Part shown: positions 24,222-33,738 of the stretch, piece by piece
Layout of the letters: each line of letters begins with the position of its first letter
Position numbering within the stretch: position 1 is the stretch's first letter
Assembly (NCBI GenBank): GCA_964242735.1
Contig: CAXTAK010000010.1
Span: 59,573-123,572, forward strand
DNA length: 64,000 nucleotides
Direction of reading: 5' to 3'
From: CADCUY01 sp964242735
GTDB taxonomy: Bacteria > Actinomycetota > Actinomycetes > Actinomycetales > Quadrisphaeraceae
Position numbers and translations under genes: made by a program
Notes under the pieces: generated by a model
The model's input: the letters and a program-made list of their open reading frames with translations, nothing else
Databases searched by the model: none
Told to the model about the DNA's origin: nothing

Positions 24222-27137
24222 GTGAGCACGAGCGAGGCGACGAGGACGCCGGCGAGCGGCCGCGCACCGGCGGAGGAGTCCGCGGCGGACCGGGCGGGCC
24301 TCCCGGTGACGGCCCAGGCCCACCGGAGCGACGCCCTGCCCGACGCGGGGGCCGTGGTCGTGGTGCCCACCACCCCCATCCACCTGCCCGACACCGACCC
24401 CGAGGAGACCGGGGAGTGGCGCGGGTCCGTCGACGGCCTCGTCGACGAGCGCGGGGTCGACCGGGCCCGCTACGTGCTGCTGCGCACGATGGAGCGCGCC
24501 CGCCAGGCCGGTGTGGCGCTGGCGGAGCCCATCTCCACCGACTACGTCAACACCATCGGTCCCGCCGACGAGCCGGACTTCCCCGGCGACGAGGAGGTCG
24601 AGCGCCGCTACCGCGCGTTCAACCGCTGGAACTCCGCGGTGCTGGTGCACCGCGCGCAGCGCCCGGGCATCGGCGTCGGCGGTCACATCTCCACGTACGC
24701 CTCCTCGGCCACCCTGTACGAGGTCGGCTTCAACCACTTCTTCAAGGGCCCCGAGCACCCCAGCGGCGGTGACCACATCTACATCCAGGGCCACGCCTCC
24801 CCCGGGGTGTACGCCCGCGCGTTCCTCGAGGGCCGGCTCGGAGAGGACGACCTCGACGGCTTCCGCCAGGAGCTCACCTCCCCCGGTGGGGGCCTCCCCT
24901 CCTACCCGCACCCGCGGCTGATGAAGGGCTTCTGGGAGTTCCCGACGGTCTCGATGGGCATCGGCCCGGCGAACGCCATCTACCAGGCCCAGTTCGACCG
25001 GTACCTGCACGCGCGCGGCATCAAGGACACCTCCGGCCAGCACACCTGGGCGTTCCTCGGCGACGGGGAGATGGACGAGCCGGAGAGCCGGGGGCTGCTC
25101 CAGCTCGCCGGCGTCGAGGGCCTCGACAACCTCACCTTCGTCATCAACTGCAACCTGCAGCGCCTCGACGGGCCGGTGCGCGGCAACACCAAGATCATCC
25201 AGGAGCTGGAGTCGTTCTTCCGCGGCGCCGGGTGGGACGTGATCAAGGCCGTGTGGGGCCGCGAGTGGGACCCCCTGCTCGCGCAGGACGACGACGGCTC
25301 GCTGGTGCGCCTGATGAACACCACCGTCGACGGCGACTACCAGACCTACCGCACCGAGGACGGCGCCTTCATCCGCGAGAACTTCTTCGGGCGCGACCCG
25401 AAGGCCGCCGCGATCGCGGCCACCCTCACCGACGAGGAGATCTGGAAGCTCAAGCGGGGCGGGCACGACTACCGCAAGGTGTACGCCGCCTACGCGCGGG
25501 CCACGGCTCGCAACGGCCGCCCCACGGTGGTGCTCGCCAAGACCATCAAGGGCTACGGCCTGGGGGCGAACTTCGCCGGGCGCAACGCCACGCACCAGAT
25601 GAAGAAGCTTTCCGCGACGGACCTGAAGATGATGCGCGACAGCCTGCGCATCCCGATCACCGACGCGGCGCTGGACGCCGACCCCTACCGCCCCCCGTAC
25701 TACCACCCGGGGCAGGACTCCCCCGAGGTGGCGTACCTGCAGGAGCGGCGCCGAGCGCTGGGCGGGTACGTGCCGTCACGGCGCACGAGCGGTGGCACCA
25801 GGCTCACCCTGCCCGGGGACAAGGCGTACGAGACCGCCAAGCGGGGGTCCGGGAAGCAGGAGATCGCCACGACCATGGCGTTCGTCCGCATCCTCAAGGA
25901 CCTCACGCGCGACAAGGAGTTCGGCCCGCGCGTGGTGCCGATCATCCCCGACGAGGCCCGCACCTTCGGGATGGACTCCTTCTTCCCGACGTTCAAGATC
26001 TACAACCCGCGGGGGCAGCAGTACGTCTCGGTCGACCGGGATCTGATGCTCGCGTACAAGGAGTCGACGTCGGGGCAGATCCTCCACATCGGCATCAACG
26101 AGGCGGGGTCGGTGGCGGCTTTCACCGCGGCGGCCACGTCGTACGCCACGCACGGGGAGCCGATGATCCCCGTCTACATCTTCTACTCGATGTTCGGCTT
26201 CCAGCGCACCGGAGACCAGCTCTGGGCGGCCGCTGACCAGATGAGTCGCGGCTTCCTCCTGGGCGCCACGGCCGGGCGCACGACCCTGACCGGGGAGGGG
26301 CTGCAGCACGCCGACGGGCACTCGATGCTCCTGGCGGCCACCAATCCCGCGGTGGTCTCCTACGACCCGGCGTACGCCTACGAGATCGGGCACGTCGTGC
26401 GTGACGGGCTCGAGCGGATGCACGGGGAGTCCTCGCGGTTGAAGCCCGGTGAGGACGGGTACCGGGACCCGGACGTCATGTACTACCTCACCGTCTACAA
26501 CGAGCCGATCGCCCAGCCCGCCGAGCCCGAGGGCGTCGACGTCGAGGGCATCCTGCGCGGGATGCACCTGGTCGCACCCGCGCCGGGTGGCCGCGAGAGC
26601 GCGGGCGACGGGCAGCGGCCCCGGGTGGAGCTGCTGGCCTCCGGGGTGGGGGTGCCGTGGGCGCTGGAGGCGCAGTCCCTGCTCGCGCAGGACTTCGGGG
26701 TCGACGCCGACGTGTGGTCGGTGACGTCGTGGAACGAGCTGCGGCGCGACGGGCTCGCCTGCGACAGCTACGCCTTCACCCACCCCGACGAGGAGCCGCC
26801 GGTGCCCTTCGTGGCGCAGCGGCTCGCGGCCTCGGCGGGGGCGCAGGCCCCGGTGGTGGCGGTCAGCGACTGGATGCGCGCGGTGCCCGACCAGATCCGG
26901 CAGTTCGTGCCGAACGAGTTCGTGTCCCTGGGCACCGACGGCTTCGGGCTGTCCGACACCCGACCCGCGACCCGCCGGTACTTCCACGTCGACGGGCCCT
27001 CGATCGCCTACCGGGCCCTGCAGGTCCTCGCCCGCCGCGGCGAGGTCGACCGCGCGGTGCCGGCCAGGGCCTTCGAGCAGTACCGCCTCGATGACGTCAC
27101 CGCCGGCACCACGGGGAGCGACAAGGGTGAGAGCTGA
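24222..27137 (+). CDS. aceE: Pyruvate dehydrogenase E1 component, homodimeric
   Basis: A 971-residue thiamine diphosphate enzyme that decarboxylates pyruvate and passes the acetyl group to E2. The ThDP/metal motif is GDGEMDEPESRG to INCNLQ near residues 284-313; the sequence also shows STDYVNTIGPADEPDFPG near 105, NATHQMKKL near 462 and DEARTFGMDSFFP near 577, all AceE hallmarks. The GTG at 24222 has GAGGAGAG in front. The first 45 residues are variable. A strong hairpin follows the stop. The location ahead of the PucR regulator and fab operon is the standard actinobacterial order. Confidence 0.96.
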   Translation: MSTSEATRTPASGRAPAEESAADRAGLPVTAQAHRSDALPDAGAVVVVPTTPIHLPDTDPEETGEWRGSVDGLVDERGVDRARYVLLRTMERARQAGVALAEPISTDYVNTIGPADEPDFPGDEEVERRYRAFNRWNSAVLVHRAQRPGIGVGGHISTYASSATLYEVGFNHFFKGPEHPSGGDHIYIQGHASPGVYARAFLEGRLGEDDLDGFRQELTSPGGGLPSYPHPRLMKGFWEFPTVSMGIGPANAIYQAQFDRYLHARGIKDTSGQHTWAFLGDGEMDEPESRGLLQLAGVEGLDNLTFVINCNLQRLDGPVRGNTKIIQELESFFRGAGWDVIKAVWGREWDPLLAQDDDGSLVRLMNTTVDGDYQTYRTEDGAFIRENFFGRDPKAAAIAATLTDEEIWKLKRGGHDYRKVYAAYARATARNGRPTVVLAKTIKGYGLGANFAGRNATHQMKKLSATDLKMMRDSLRIPITDAALDADPYRPPYYHPGQDSPEVAYLQERRRALGGYVPSRRTSGGTRLTLPGDKAYETAKRGSGKQEIATTMAFVRILKDLTRDKEFGPRVVPIIPDEARTFGMDSFFPTFKIYNPRGQQYVSVDRDLMLAYKESTSGQILHIGINEAGSVAAFTAAATSYATHGEPMIPVYIFYSMFGFQRTGDQLWAAADQMSRGFLLGATAGRTTLTGEGLQHADGHSMLLAATNPAVVSYDPAYAYEIGHVVRDGLERMHGESSRLKPGEDGYRDPDVMYYLTVYNEPIAQPAEPEGVDVEGILRGMHLVAPAPGGRESAGDGQRPRVELLASGVGVPWALEAQSLLAQDFGVDADVWSVTSWNELRRDGLACDSYAFTHPDEEPPVPFVAQRLAASAGAQAPVVAVSDWMRAVPDQIRQFVPNEFVSLGTDGFGLSDTRPATRRYFHVDGPSIAYRALQVLARRGEVDRAVPARAFEQYRLDDVTAGTTGSDKGES

Positions 27138-27140
27138 GCT

Positions 27141-27171
27141 CCTCGGGGGGTGCGCCAGCGCACCCCCGAGG
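27141..27171. terminator. Strong GC hairpin between convergent aceE and the TPR gene
   Basis: CCTCGGGGGGTGCG and CGCACCCCCGAGG form an inverted repeat of 12-13 pairs around a CAG loop, five bases beyond the aceE stop and just ahead of the stop of the convergent gene at 27175. No T-run follows, as is common for actinobacterial terminators, and it can act in both directions. Confidence 0.8.
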
Positions 27172-27174
27172 GGC

Positions 27175-27885
27175 TCAGCGGGCTGAGCGGGAGGAGTCGT
27201 CGGCGCGGCTGATGGCGCGCTCCAGCTCCGCGCGCACCCCCGCGACCCGCGACTGGTCGGGGTAGGCGTCGAAGGCCGCCAGGTGGCGGCGAGCCTCGCC
27301 GATGCGCCCGGCGTCCACCGCCGCGTGCACCAGGTGCCGTCCCACCTCGGGGTCGTGCTCGCGGGGGCGCCAGTGGCCCACACCCAGTCCGAGGGCCTCC
27401 ACCGGCAGGCCCGCGTCCCGCAGCACCTCCAGCGACGCGGCGAGCGCCCGCCCCGAGGGGTCGCGCTCCGCGGCGGTGCCCAGGCGCCGCAGCGCCCCGT
27501 CCCGGTCCTGGACCAGGGACAACCGGGCGAGCTCGACGAGGGGGTACCAAGCGCGGCCGCTGCGGGCCATCTCCTCGGCCAGGGACCACACCGCGTCGTC
27601 CGCGGCCCGCTGCGGGTCCGCCGCCCCGGCGTCCTCGTGGCCCTCCGCGGCGCGTCGCCGCACGATGTCGGCCAGGCGCCGGAAGGCCTCCTCGTCGTTG
27701 GGGTCCGCGTCCAGGGCCGCCCGCAGGGTCACCTCCTGCGCCGCGTCCAGGGGCACCGCGCGCTGCCGCGAGCGGGCACCCGGGGAGACGATCTTCTTCA
27801 GCGCGATCGGGGGTTCCAAGGCCGGCCGCAGCCCCACCTCGCGCGCGATCCTCGCCCTGTTGGCGAGTCTCCCCAGCAGTCCCAT
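27175..27885 (-). CDS. Hypothetical helical (TPR-like) protein
   Basis: A 236-residue protein with an N-terminal basic segment (MGLLGRLANRARIAREVG) and then alternating helices with TPR-like Ala/Leu spacing: DEEAFRRLADIVRRRA, AWYPLVELARLSLVQDRDGAL and EARRHLAAFDAYPDQSRV. No enzyme motif is seen. It is convergent with aceE and divergent from the PucR regulator. I do not recognise the family beyond its repeat character. Confidence 0.7.
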   Translation of the reverse strand: MGLLGRLANRARIAREVGLRPALEPPIALKKIVSPGARSRQRAVPLDAAQEVTLRAALDADPNDEEAFRRLADIVRRRAAEGHEDAGAADPQRAADDAVWSLAEEMARSGRAWYPLVELARLSLVQDRDGALRRLGTAAERDPSGRALAASLEVLRDAGLPVEALGLGVGHWRPREHDPEVGRHLVHAAVDAGRIGEARRHLAAFDAYPDQSRVAGVRAELERAISRADDSSRSAR

Positions 27886-27949
27886 CGCGTTTCCCCCCGG
27901 TAGCCGGCAGGGGCTCAGGGTAGTCCCGGGCGCTCACTACGCTCACCGC

Positions 27950-29179
27950 GTGGGAGCGGGCGGGGCTGACGGCGGCGGGGCCGGGGGGTCTCGCGCTGGC
28001 GCCACCGGTCCCGACGACACCCTCACCCGCCTGCAGGCCGCCCAGGGCGACCTGGCGGGCGTCGCGCTCGCCCGCCTCGGGGCGCAGGCGCCGTGGTACG
28101 GGCAGCTCAGCCCCCGCGACCGCTCCGCGGTGGGCATGGTCGCCCAGGGCGGCATCTCCGCGTTCGTGGCCTGGTACCGCTCCCCCGACGACCTCCGGGA
28201 GATCACCTCCGAGGTCTTCGGCAGCGCCCCGAGGGGCCTGGCCCGCGTGATCTCCCTGCACCAGACGCTGCAGATCGTGCGCACCGTCGTCGAGGCGGTG
28301 GAGGGCCAGGTCCCGGCCATCGCCGCACCGCAGCACCGCGGGGAGCTGCGCGAGGCGGTGCTGCGCTACTCCCGCGAGGTCGCCTTCGGCGCCGCGGAGG
28401 TCTACGCCCGGGCCGCGGAGCAGCGCGGCGCGTGGGACGCGCGCCTGGAGGCGCTGGTCGTCGACGCCCTCGTGCGCGGGGAGGCCCACGAGTCGCTGTC
28501 GGGGCGGGTCACGGCGCTGGGCTGGCACCGGGAGCAGGACGTCGTCGTCGTCGCGGGGCCGCGCCACCGCGGCTCTCCCGAGCAGGCCGTCGCCGCCATG
28601 CGCCGTGCCGCCCGCTCCGTCGCCGACGACGTGCTGGTGGGATTGCAGGGCGACCGGGTGCTCGCCGTCCTGGGGTCCGGGGACCCCCGGGAGTCGGCGG
28701 CGGCCCTGGTGGGGGCCTTCGGGGAGGGACCGGTGGTCATCGGTTCCACCGTCCCCGGGCTGGCGCACGCCAGCCGCAGCGCGCGCACCGCGCTGTCGGG
28801 GCTGACGGCGGTGCGGGCCTGGCCCGCGGCGCCTCGTCCGGTCGCCGCCGACGACCTCCTGCCCGAGCGGGTGCTCACCGGCGATGCCACCGCCCGCCGG
28901 GCGCTCGCCGACAGGGTGCACGCCCCCCTGGCCACCCCCGGCCCGCCGCTGCTGGAGACGGTGCGCTCCTACCTCGACCACGGTCGCGCCCTCGAGGCCA
29001 CCGCGCGCGCCCTGTTCGTGCACCCCAACACCGTGCGCTACCGGCTCAAGCGCGTCACCGAGCTCACCGGGTGGGACCCCACGGTGGCCCGCGACGCCTT
29101 CGTCATCCAGGTGGGCCTGGCCGTGGGCGCCCTCGCCGAGCGCAGCGCGACGCGGGAGACCACACCCTCCCGCTTGTAG
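27950..29179 (+). CDS. fasR: PucR-type helix-turn-helix regulator of fatty acid synthesis (FasR-like)
   Basis: A 409-residue regulator ending in the PucR C-terminal DNA-binding domain: TVRSYLDHGRALEATARALF followed by HPNTVRYRLKRVTELTGWDP near residues 340-380. In Streptomyces coelicolor the protein in this position, FasR, activates fabD-fabH-acpP-fabF, and Mycobacterium Rv2242 occupies the same place. The GTG at 27950 lies about 6 bp after ACTACGCT, a -10-like element, with no ribosome binding site, which suggests a leaderless message. The next gene, fabD, starts 78 bp downstream. Confidence 0.85.
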   Translation: MGAGGADGGGAGGSRAGATGPDDTLTRLQAAQGDLAGVALARLGAQAPWYGQLSPRDRSAVGMVAQGGISAFVAWYRSPDDLREITSEVFGSAPRGLARVISLHQTLQIVRTVVEAVEGQVPAIAAPQHRGELREAVLRYSREVAFGAAEVYARAAEQRGAWDARLEALVVDALVRGEAHESLSGRVTALGWHREQDVVVVAGPRHRGSPEQAVAAMRRAARSVADDVLVGLQGDRVLAVLGSGDPRESAAALVGAFGEGPVVIGSTVPGLAHASRSARTALSGLTAVRAWPAAPRPVAADDLLPERVLTGDATARRALADRVHAPLATPGPPLLETVRSYLDHGRALEATARALFVHPNTVRYRLKRVTELTGWDPTVARDAFVIQVGLAVGALAERSATRETTPSRL

Positions 29180-29257
29180 ACAACCGACAACACAGCCGGA
29201 CGAGCGTCGTCGGCATCTGCACCGCCTCGGCGGGTGCCCGGGCGGCATGCTGTGCCG

Positions 29258-30217
29258 GTGCTCGCACTCCTCTGCCCCGGCCAGGGCGCCCAGATCCCGG
29301 GGTTCGCCGCGCCCTGGCTGGAGCTCCCCGCCTACGCCGAGCGCCTGGCGTCCCTCGGTGAGGCCGCCGGCCTGGACCTGCTCGCCCACGGCACGACCTC
29401 CGACGCCGCCACCATCCGCGACACCGCGGTGGCCCAGCCGCTGATCGTCGGGGCGTCGCTGGCGTCGTGGTCCGCGCTGGCCCCGCCGCCGGCGGCCTCG
29501 GGACCTGCGGCGGGTGCTGCGGGCGCCGTCGCGGGGCACTCCGTCGGCGAGCTCGCGGCCGCCGCGCTCGCCGGGGTCCTCACCGCGGAGCAGGCGATGG
29601 CGCTGGTCGCGGTGCGCGGCAGGGCGATGGCCGGTGCCGCGGCGCTCGCGGCCACCGGGATGTCAGCGGTCGTCGGCGGGGAGCCCGCGGACGTCGAGGC
29701 CGCCATCGAGCGCTCAGGCGCGAGCGCGGCGAACCGCAACGGTGCCGGGCAGGTCGTGGCCGCGGGCACCACGGAGCAGCTCGCGGCGCTGGCCGCGGAC
29801 GCCCCGGCACGGGCCCGCGTGGTGCCGCTCGCCGTCGCCGGCGCCTTCCACACCCACCACATGGCCCCTGCGAGCGAGGCCCTCGCCACCGCCGCCGCGG
29901 CGCTGTCCCCGACGGGCGCCGCGCTGCCGCTGCTGTCCAACGCCGACGGGGCGGTGGTCACCGACGGCCCCGGGGTGCTGGCGCGCCTCGTGGCCCAGGT
30001 CAGCCGGCCCGTGCGGTGGGACCTGTGCCAGGACGCGCTGGTGGGCATGGGGGTCACCGCGGTGCTCGAGCTGAGCCCGGCGGGGGCGCTGGCCGGGCTC
30101 GCGAAGCGCTCGATGCCGGGCGTGGAGGTGCTGGCGCTGAAGACCCCGGCGGACCTCGACGCCGCGGCCGACCTGCTCGCGCGCCACGGCGCCGACGCCG
30201 GGGCGGGTGCGGCATGA
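29258..30217 (+). CDS. fabD: Malonyl-CoA:ACP S-malonyltransferase
   Basis: Loads malonate onto ACP for fatty acid elongation. The 319 residues begin LALLCPGQGAQIPG, with the nucleophile elbow GHSVGEL (Ser95) and the catalytic His in GAFHTHHM; Gln in the PGQG loop forms the oxyanion hole. Two in-frame GTG codons (29252 and 29258) are possible starts; the second gives the usual N terminus. Its stop overlaps fabH in an ATGA, so the two are translationally coupled. Confidence 0.95.
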   Translation: MLALLCPGQGAQIPGFAAPWLELPAYAERLASLGEAAGLDLLAHGTTSDAATIRDTAVAQPLIVGASLASWSALAPPPAASGPAAGAAGAVAGHSVGELAAAALAGVLTAEQAMALVAVRGRAMAGAAALAATGMSAVVGGEPADVEAAIERSGASAANRNGAGQVVAAGTTEQLAALAADAPARARVVPLAVAGAFHTHHMAPASEALATAAAALSPTGAALPLLSNADGAVVTDGPGVLARLVAQVSRPVRWDLCQDALVGMGVTAVLELSPAGALAGLAKRSMPGVEVLALKTPADLDAAADLLARHGADAGAGAA

Positions 30218-31233
30218 GCCTCCGCTCGTCCTCCGGCGTGGAGCACACCGCCCTGATGGGCGTCGGTGCCTTCCGCCCCGAGCGGGTGGTGACGAACGAG
30301 GAGGTCTGCCGCCACATCGACTCCTCCGACGAGTGGATCCGCCAGCGGACCGGCATCGAGAGCCGCAGGTGGGCCGATGCGGGCACCTCGGTGGTCGACA
30401 TGGGCCTGGCCGCCTCGGTCGAGGCCGTCGCCGCCGCCGGCCTGGTCCCGGCCGACATCGACACGGTCATCGTGGCCACGGTCACCCACGAGTACCAGAC
30501 GCCGTCCGCGGCCGCGATGCTCACCGACCGCCTCGGGGCCACGCCCGCCGCCGCGTGGGACGTCTCCGCGGGGTGCGCGGGCTTCTGCCACGCCGTCGCC
30601 CAGGCCGCCGACGCGGTGCGGGCCGGCACCTCCCGGCACGTGCTCGTCGTCGGGGTCGACAAGCTCACCGACTACACCGATCTCACCGACCGCGCCACCG
30701 CGTTCCTGTTCGCCGACGGGGCGGGTGCGGTCGTCGTCGGCCCGTCGTCGGTGCCGGGCATCGGGCCGACGGTGTGGGGCAGCGACGGCGGGCAGTGGGA
30801 GGCCATCCGCAACCGCGGGTCGTGGCCGGCGGTGCACGAGGCGATGCTGGCCGGGGCGGGCACGGACCCGGCGCGGTGGCCGGCCCTGGTGCAGGAGGGT
30901 CAGCAGGTCTTCCGGTGGGCGGTCTGGCAGATGGCTCCCGTGGCGCAGAAGGCCATCGACGCGGCCGGCATCACCGCCGAGGACCTCGCGGCGTTCATCC
31001 CCCACCAGGCCAACGCGCGCATCATCGACGCGATGGTCAAGCAGCTGCGCCTGCCCGGGCACGTGCACGTCGCCCGAGACATCGCCACCGCGGGCAACAC
31101 CTCCGCCGGCTCGGTGCCCCTGGCGATGCACCGGGTGCTCGCCGACGGCGCGGCCCGCTCCGGTGACCTGGCGCTGCTCATCGGCTACGGCGCGGGCCTG
31201 TCCTACGCGGCGCAGGTCGTCGTCCTTCCCTGA
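30214..31233 (+). CDS. fabH: Beta-ketoacyl-ACP synthase III
   Basis: Starts fatty acid chains by condensing an acyl-CoA primer with malonyl-ACP. The 339 residues carry the triad Cys121 (SAGCAGF), His in IPHQANARI near residue 268 and Asn in AGNTSAGS near residue 297. DEWIRQRTGIESRRW near residue 39 is typical. The ATG overlaps the fabD stop. Branched primers are usual for Actinobacteria but cannot be read from the sequence. Confidence 0.96.
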   Translation: MSLRSSSGVEHTALMGVGAFRPERVVTNEEVCRHIDSSDEWIRQRTGIESRRWADAGTSVVDMGLAASVEAVAAAGLVPADIDTVIVATVTHEYQTPSAAAMLTDRLGATPAAAWDVSAGCAGFCHAVAQAADAVRAGTSRHVLVVGVDKLTDYTDLTDRATAFLFADGAGAVVVGPSSVPGIGPTVWGSDGGQWEAIRNRGSWPAVHEAMLAGAGTDPARWPALVQEGQQVFRWAVWQMAPVAQKAIDAAGITAEDLAAFIPHQANARIIDAMVKQLRLPGHVHVARDIATAGNTSAGSVPLAMHRVLADGAARSGDLALLIGYGAGLSYAAQVVVLP

Positions 31234-31308
31234 GCCGCACCGGCGCCCGACGTCACCACCACGAGCACCACCCCACTCACCGAGCACCACCACGACCGAG
31301 GAGCGCAC

Positions 31309-31557
31309 ATGGCACTGAGCGAGCAGGACATCCTGGCGGGCGTCGCCGAGCTGGTCAACGAGGAGACCGGGCTGCCGGTGGAGAGCGTGGAGCTGGACAA
31401 GTCCTTCACCGAGGACCTCGACATCGACTCCCTGTCGATGACGTCGATCGTGGTGCAGGCCGAGGACAGGTTCAGCGTCACCATCCCCGACGAGGACACC
31501 AAGAACCTCAAGACGGTGCGCGACGTCGTCAACTACATCCAGCAGGCCCAGGGCTGA
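31309..31557 (+). CDS. acpP: Acyl carrier protein
   Basis: An 82-residue acidic carrier for the fatty acid synthase II system. The phosphopantetheine site is Ser41 in DIDSLSM, followed by the helix VVQAEDRFSVTIPDED. Preceded by GAGGAGCGCAC. It lies 75 bp after fabH and 48 bp before fabF. Confidence 0.97.
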   Translation: MALSEQDILAGVAELVNEETGLPVESVELDKSFTEDLDIDSLSMTSIVVQAEDRFSVTIPDEDTKNLKTVRDVVNYIQQAQG

Positions 31558-31605
31558 GTCGCCCCCGCCGTCGTGCCCCGTCCCCACCACTGAAGGAGTC
31601 CTGCG

Positions 31606-32847
31606 ATGACCACCCCCACCCGCGTGGTCGTCACCGGGGTCGGCGCCGTCACCCCGGTGGGCGCCACCGCCCACGACACGTGGGAGGCGGTGCTGAAGGG
31701 CACCTCCGGCGTCGCGACGATCACCGCACCGTGGATCACCGAGCACGACCTGCCCGTGACCTTCGCGGCACAGACCCCCGCTGCGCACACCGCGTCCCTG
31801 CCGCGGCACGAGGCGAAGCGCCTCGACCCCTCGGGGCAGTTCGCGGTCGTCGCCGCCCGCCAGGCGTGGGAGGACGCCGGGACCCCGGACGTCGACCCGC
31901 TGCGCCTGGGCGTGTCGGTGGGCACCGGCATCGGTGGGCTGTGGACGACGCTGACCGCGTGGGACACCGTGCGCGAGCGCGGCCCGCGCCGGGTGCTGCC
32001 GCTGACCGTGCCGATGCTCATGCCGAACAGCTCCGCGGCGGCCATCAGCCTCGCGCTGGGAGCCCGGGCGGGGGCGCACGCCCCGGTCTCGGCGTGCGCG
32101 TCGGGCGGCGAGGCGATCTCCCAAGCGGTGGGCATGATCCGCTCCGGGCGCGCGGAGGTCGTGGTCGCCGGCGGCACGGAGGCCTCGGTGCACCCGCTGA
32201 CCCTGTCGTGCTTCTCGGCGATGCGGGCGCTGTCGACCCGCAACGATGCCCCCGAGCTCGCCTCGCGGCCCTACGACACCGCTCGCGACGGGTTCGTCAT
32301 GGGCGACGGCGCGGGGGTGCTGGTGCTGGAGTCCCTGGAGCACGCGCGGGCCCGCGGCGCCCGGGTCTACGCCGAGGTGGTCGGCGTCGGACTCTCCTCA
32401 GACAGCTACGACATCGCCGCTCCCGAGCCGGAGGGCGCCGGCGCCTCCCGTGCGATCAGCGAGGCGCTGGACGACGGTGGGGTGGGTCCCTCCGACGTGG
32501 TGCACGTCAACGCTCACGCCACGTCCACCCCGGTGGGTGACCTCGCGGAGGTGAGGTCGCTGCGCGGGGCGCTCGGCCCTGCGCTGGACGGCGTCGCCGT
32601 GTCGGCGACGAAGTCGATGACCGGGCACCTCCTGGGGGCCGCGGGGGCGGTGGAGGGCATCTTCACGGTCCTCGCGCTGCACCACCGGTTGGCCCCCCCG
32701 ACGATCAACCTCGACGACCTCGACCCGGCCGTGGACCTCGACGTCGTGCACGGCGCGCCCCGCCCGCTGGCCGACGGGGTGGCGCTGAACAACTCCTTCG
32801 GCTTCGGCGGGCACAACGTGGCCATCGCCTTCGCCACCGCCCCCTGA
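31606..32847 (+). CDS. fabF: Beta-ketoacyl-ACP synthase II
   Basis: Elongating condensing enzyme, 413 residues. The catalytic Cys164 is in VSACASGGEA, the first His in NAHATSTPVGD near residue 304 and the second in KSMTGHLLGAAGAVE near 340; the Gly-rich end NNSFGFGGHNVAIAF is intact. AAGGAG ribosome binding site 10 bp before the ATG. Last gene of the fasR-fabD-fabH-acpP-fabF operon; a hairpin follows about 80 bp downstream. Confidence 0.96.
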   Translation: MTTPTRVVVTGVGAVTPVGATAHDTWEAVLKGTSGVATITAPWITEHDLPVTFAAQTPAAHTASLPRHEAKRLDPSGQFAVVAARQAWEDAGTPDVDPLRLGVSVGTGIGGLWTTLTAWDTVRERGPRRVLPLTVPMLMPNSSAAAISLALGARAGAHAPVSACASGGEAISQAVGMIRSGRAEVVVAGGTEASVHPLTLSCFSAMRALSTRNDAPELASRPYDTARDGFVMGDGAGVLVLESLEHARARGARVYAEVVGVGLSSDSYDIAAPEPEGAGASRAISEALDDGGVGPSDVVHVNAHATSTPVGDLAEVRSLRGALGPALDGVAVSATKSMTGHLLGAAGAVEGIFTVLALHHRLAPPTINLDDLDPAVDLDVVHGAPRPLADGVALNNSFGFGGHNVAIAFATAP

Positions 32848-32926
32848 GCCGCTCGTCCTCGACTGCACGAACCGGTCGCGGGCGCGCGCTCACCGCGGGG
32901 AGCGCATCCTCACAAGTCGGGCATCA

Positions 32927-32960
32927 CGCCCACCGCTGCTCACACGGTGCGCGGTGGGCG
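32927..32960. terminator. Hairpin between the convergent fab operon and DUF3145 gene
   Basis: CGCCCACCGC (32927-32936) and GCGGTGGGCG (32951-32960) are perfect 10-bp arms around a 14-base loop, about 80 bp after the fabF stop and 95 bp from the end of the convergent DUF3145 gene. No T-tract. Likely a two-way terminator. Confidence 0.7.
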
Positions 32961-33055
32961 AGCTGGCCCTACGTCACAGGGTGGTGTGAGGTTCACGCGC
33001 GCACGGTCGTCGGTGACAGCCGGGCTCGGGCGTGGGCGCCGGAGCTGGGCGGCTG

Positions 33056-33559
33056 TCAGCCGACGCGGTGCAGCCAGCGCACCGGCGCACCGTCACCGGC
33101 GTAGCGGAAGGGCTCGAGCTCCGCGTCCCAGGCGGCACCGGTCGCCAGGGCGATGGCCTCCAGCAGGGCGCGGCTGTCGTGGCCGGCGGCGGCCACGGCG
33201 GCGCCCAGCCGGTCCTCGGGGACCATGACGTTGCCGTGGGCGTCGGTCGGGGCGTGGAAGATGCCCAGCTCGGGGGTGTGGGACCAGCGCGCGCCGTCCA
33301 CGCCGCGCGCAGGCTCCTCGGTGACCTCGAAGCGCAGGTGCACCCACCCGCGCAGGGACGAGGTGAGCCGGGCACCGGTACCGGGCGCGCCGTGCCAGGG
33401 CACCTCGCCGCGCACGAGGCCGGGGGCCGCGGGTTGGTCGGTCCAGTCCAGGCGCACGGGCACGCCGAGGATGGCCTCGGCCCGCCACTCGACGTGGGAG
33501 CAGATCGCCCGAGGCGCGGAGTGCACGAAGAGCACACCGCGCGTCAGATCGTCGGACAT
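33056..33559 (-). CDS. DUF3145 family protein
   Basis: A 167-residue actinobacterial protein. Conserved blocks are GVLFVHSAPRAICSHVEWR near the N terminus, WTDQPAAPGLVRGEVPWHG, RGWVHLRFEVTEEPA and ELGIFHAPTDAHGNVMVPED. The family is nearly universal beside the fab operon in Actinobacteria; function is not known. A GGAGGCGGACC element precedes the ATG. Convergent with fabF. Confidence 0.9.
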   Translation of the reverse strand: MSDDLTRGVLFVHSAPRAICSHVEWRAEAILGVPVRLDWTDQPAAPGLVRGEVPWHGAPGTGARLTSSLRGWVHLRFEVTEEPARGVDGARWSHTPELGIFHAPTDAHGNVMVPEDRLGAAVAAAGHDSRALLEAIALATGAAWDAELEPFRYAGDGAPVRWLHRVG

Positions 33560-33738
33560 GGTCCGCCTCCTTCACTCCACCAGCGATGTGCGTCTTCCCC
33601 AACGACGTCGCACGGGAGGGTCGGGAGGTTCACCAGCGAGGACGTTGCTGTGCGTGCATTGAACACCACACATCCCGCGATCGCTGACGACGTGCCGCTG
33701 GGAGTGAAGCTATCGGTGGTAAGCGCCGATGAGAAGGT

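Noticed and set aside
29175..29204. Possible FasR binding site in TTGTAGACAACCGACAACA ahead of fabD
   Set aside because: The half-sites are short and I cannot confirm the known FasR motif; left as a remark only.
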